Shown here: piece by piece, positions 4,835-5,267 of the stretch
How the letters are laid out: every line of letters begins with the position of its first letter
Numbering within the stretch: position 1 is the stretch's first letter
From: an uncultured Clostridia bacterium
Lineage (GTDB): Bacteria > Bacillota > Clostridia > Christensenellales > UBA1242
DNA length: 5,267 nucleotides
Assembly (NCBI GenBank): GCA_947303145.1
Contig: CAMYXB010000068.1
Coordinates: 1-5,267, forward strand
Reading direction: 5' to 3'
Translations under genes and position numbers: made by a program
The notes under the pieces: generated by a model
What the model saw: the letters and a program-made list of their open reading frames with translations, nothing else
Told to the model about the DNA's origin: nothing
The model's database searches: none

Positions 4835-4859
4835 TATATTATAGTAGTGAGATATAGTT

Positions 4860-5162
4860 ATGGACGTTTTGAAGAAGATAGATGATTTGAGGAGAGCTCG
4901 TGGCTGGTCTGTATATAGGCTAGCGGAGGAGGCTGGCCTTATGCAGTCCACTGTGTCCAATATGTTTTATAGGAACTCTGTTCCCAGCATTTACACGTTG
5001 AGCCAAATATGCAACGCCTTCGGCATCTCTTTATCGCAGTTTTTTTGTGAGGAATCTCTAGAATTTTCAAACGATGAGATGCACCTTGTCTCTATGTATA
5101 AAAAACTTCCACCAAAAGAGAAGAAGTATATCAGTCAAATAGTCAATATAATGAGTAAGTAA
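4860..5162 (+). CDS. XRE-family (HTH_3) transcriptional regulator, 100 aa
   Basis: The N-terminal two-thirds is a Cro/CI-type helix-turn-helix domain: IDDLRRARGWSVYRLAEEAGL (about 7-27) holds the first two helices, MQSTVSNMFYRNS (28-40) the recognition helix, and VPSIYTLSQICNAFGISLSQFF (41-62) the closing helices. The C-terminal 35 residues (DEMHLVSMYKKLPPKEKKYISQIV) form a short helical tail, probably for dimerisation, as in compact clostridial regulators of this type. No peptidase or sensor domain is present. ATG 4860 is the only sensible start; the upstream GTGAGA is a weak ribosome site. The gene is divergent from the InlB-repeat gene, and both -10 boxes share a 12-bp element, so repression of itself and its neighbour is the likely role. 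It ends at a strong terminator about 60 nt downstream. Confidence 0.92.
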   Translation: MDVLKKIDDLRRARGWSVYRLAEEAGLMQSTVSNMFYRNSVPSIYTLSQICNAFGISLSQFFCEESLEFSNDEMHLVSMYKKLPPKEKKYISQIVNIMSK

Positions 5163-5216
5163 ATTATCTATTAAATATAACTCTATAGTGTATTAACTAG
5201 CATTGAGATATAAAAT

Positions 5217-5246
5217 AAAAATCCACGGGTAAAACCCGTGGTTTTT
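5217..5246 (+). terminator. Terminator of the XRE regulator gene
   Basis: CCACGGGT (5223-5230) pairs perfectly with ACCCGTGG (5234-5241) around an AAA loop, followed by TTTTT (5242-5246). A run of five A residues before the stem makes it potentially bidirectional. It is the most GC-rich and stable hairpin in the window. Confidence 0.9.
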
Positions 5247-5265
5247 CATATAACGGGTAAAACCC
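5225..5265 (+). repeat. Repeated hairpin core at the right edge
   Basis: ACGGGTAAAACCC occurs at 5225-5237, as most of the terminator stem and loop, and again at 5253-5265. The second copy can form only a GGGT/ACCC stem and is cut by the window edge. It is either a second terminator or the start of a repeat series. Confidence 0.6.
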
Positions 5266-5267
5266 TT

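Larger units (their letters stand above)
4767..4835. promoter_or_regulatory. Shared inverted 12-mer in the divergent promoters, candidate operators
   Basis: TTGTGTATTATT occurs on the plus strand at 4824-4835 and, inverted, on the minus strand at 4778-4767, with 45 nt between the copies. Each copy contains the TATTAT -10 box of the promoter on its own strand. A further dyad, CAAAT/ATTTG (4776-4792, spacer 7 nt), lies between the -10 and -35 boxes of the minus-strand promoter. The arrangement fits operators for the adjacent XRE protein, but binding is inferred. Confidence 0.5.

Noticed and set aside
4860..5162. XRE protein with the InlB-repeat gene as a toxin-antitoxin pair
   Set aside because: The partner is a 422-aa exported repeat protein in divergent orientation, not a small co-transcribed toxin.

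Overview
The window looks like AT-rich DNA from a low-GC Gram-positive bacterium (Bacillota, possibly an uncultured gut clostridial lineage) or from a mobile element living in one. Evidence: strong AAAGGAG-type Shine-Dalgarno sites before most minus-strand genes, sigma-A-like promoters, U-tract terminators, an XRE regulator of a type common in clostridia, and two kinds of repeat protein (LRR_5/BspA-like and Listeria-Bacteroides InlB B-type repeats) typical of gut Bacillota surface proteins. All eight complete reading frames listed here end in TAA, and none shows an in-frame TGA, so the genetic code cannot be settled further.

Left region (1-2351, minus strand): a tight cluster of small genes of unknown function. 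In transcription order: a candidate promoter and an 18-bp dyad (2271-2351), a possible Arg-rich microprotein (2135-2239), a 64-aa protein, a 134-aa protein, a 70-aa protein, a 154-aa membrane-anchored protein, a terminator-like hairpin (661-708), and a secreted protein that runs off the left edge of the window. Spacing is 1 to 15 nt through the central four genes, and ribosome sites overlap the ends of upstream genes, so these are one operon. The style resembles a phage or integrative-element accessory module, but no hallmark mobile-element gene is present.

Middle (2397-3442): a plus-strand LRR_5 protein with no signal peptide and no Shine-Dalgarno site. It is followed by two hairpins that separate it from the convergent gene on its right.

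Right region (3443-5267): a divergent pair, made up of a secreted InlB B-repeat protein (minus) and a 100-aa XRE-family regulator (plus). The 148-nt gap between them carries a near-consensus promoter for the InlB-repeat gene and a plausible one for the regulator. The two -10 boxes lie inside two inverted copies of the same 12-bp sequence, which suggests that the regulator controls both genes. The pair is bracketed by hairpin terminators that share an 11-bp sequence. I see no RNA genes, CRISPR array, transposase, integrase or recognisable plasmid origin.
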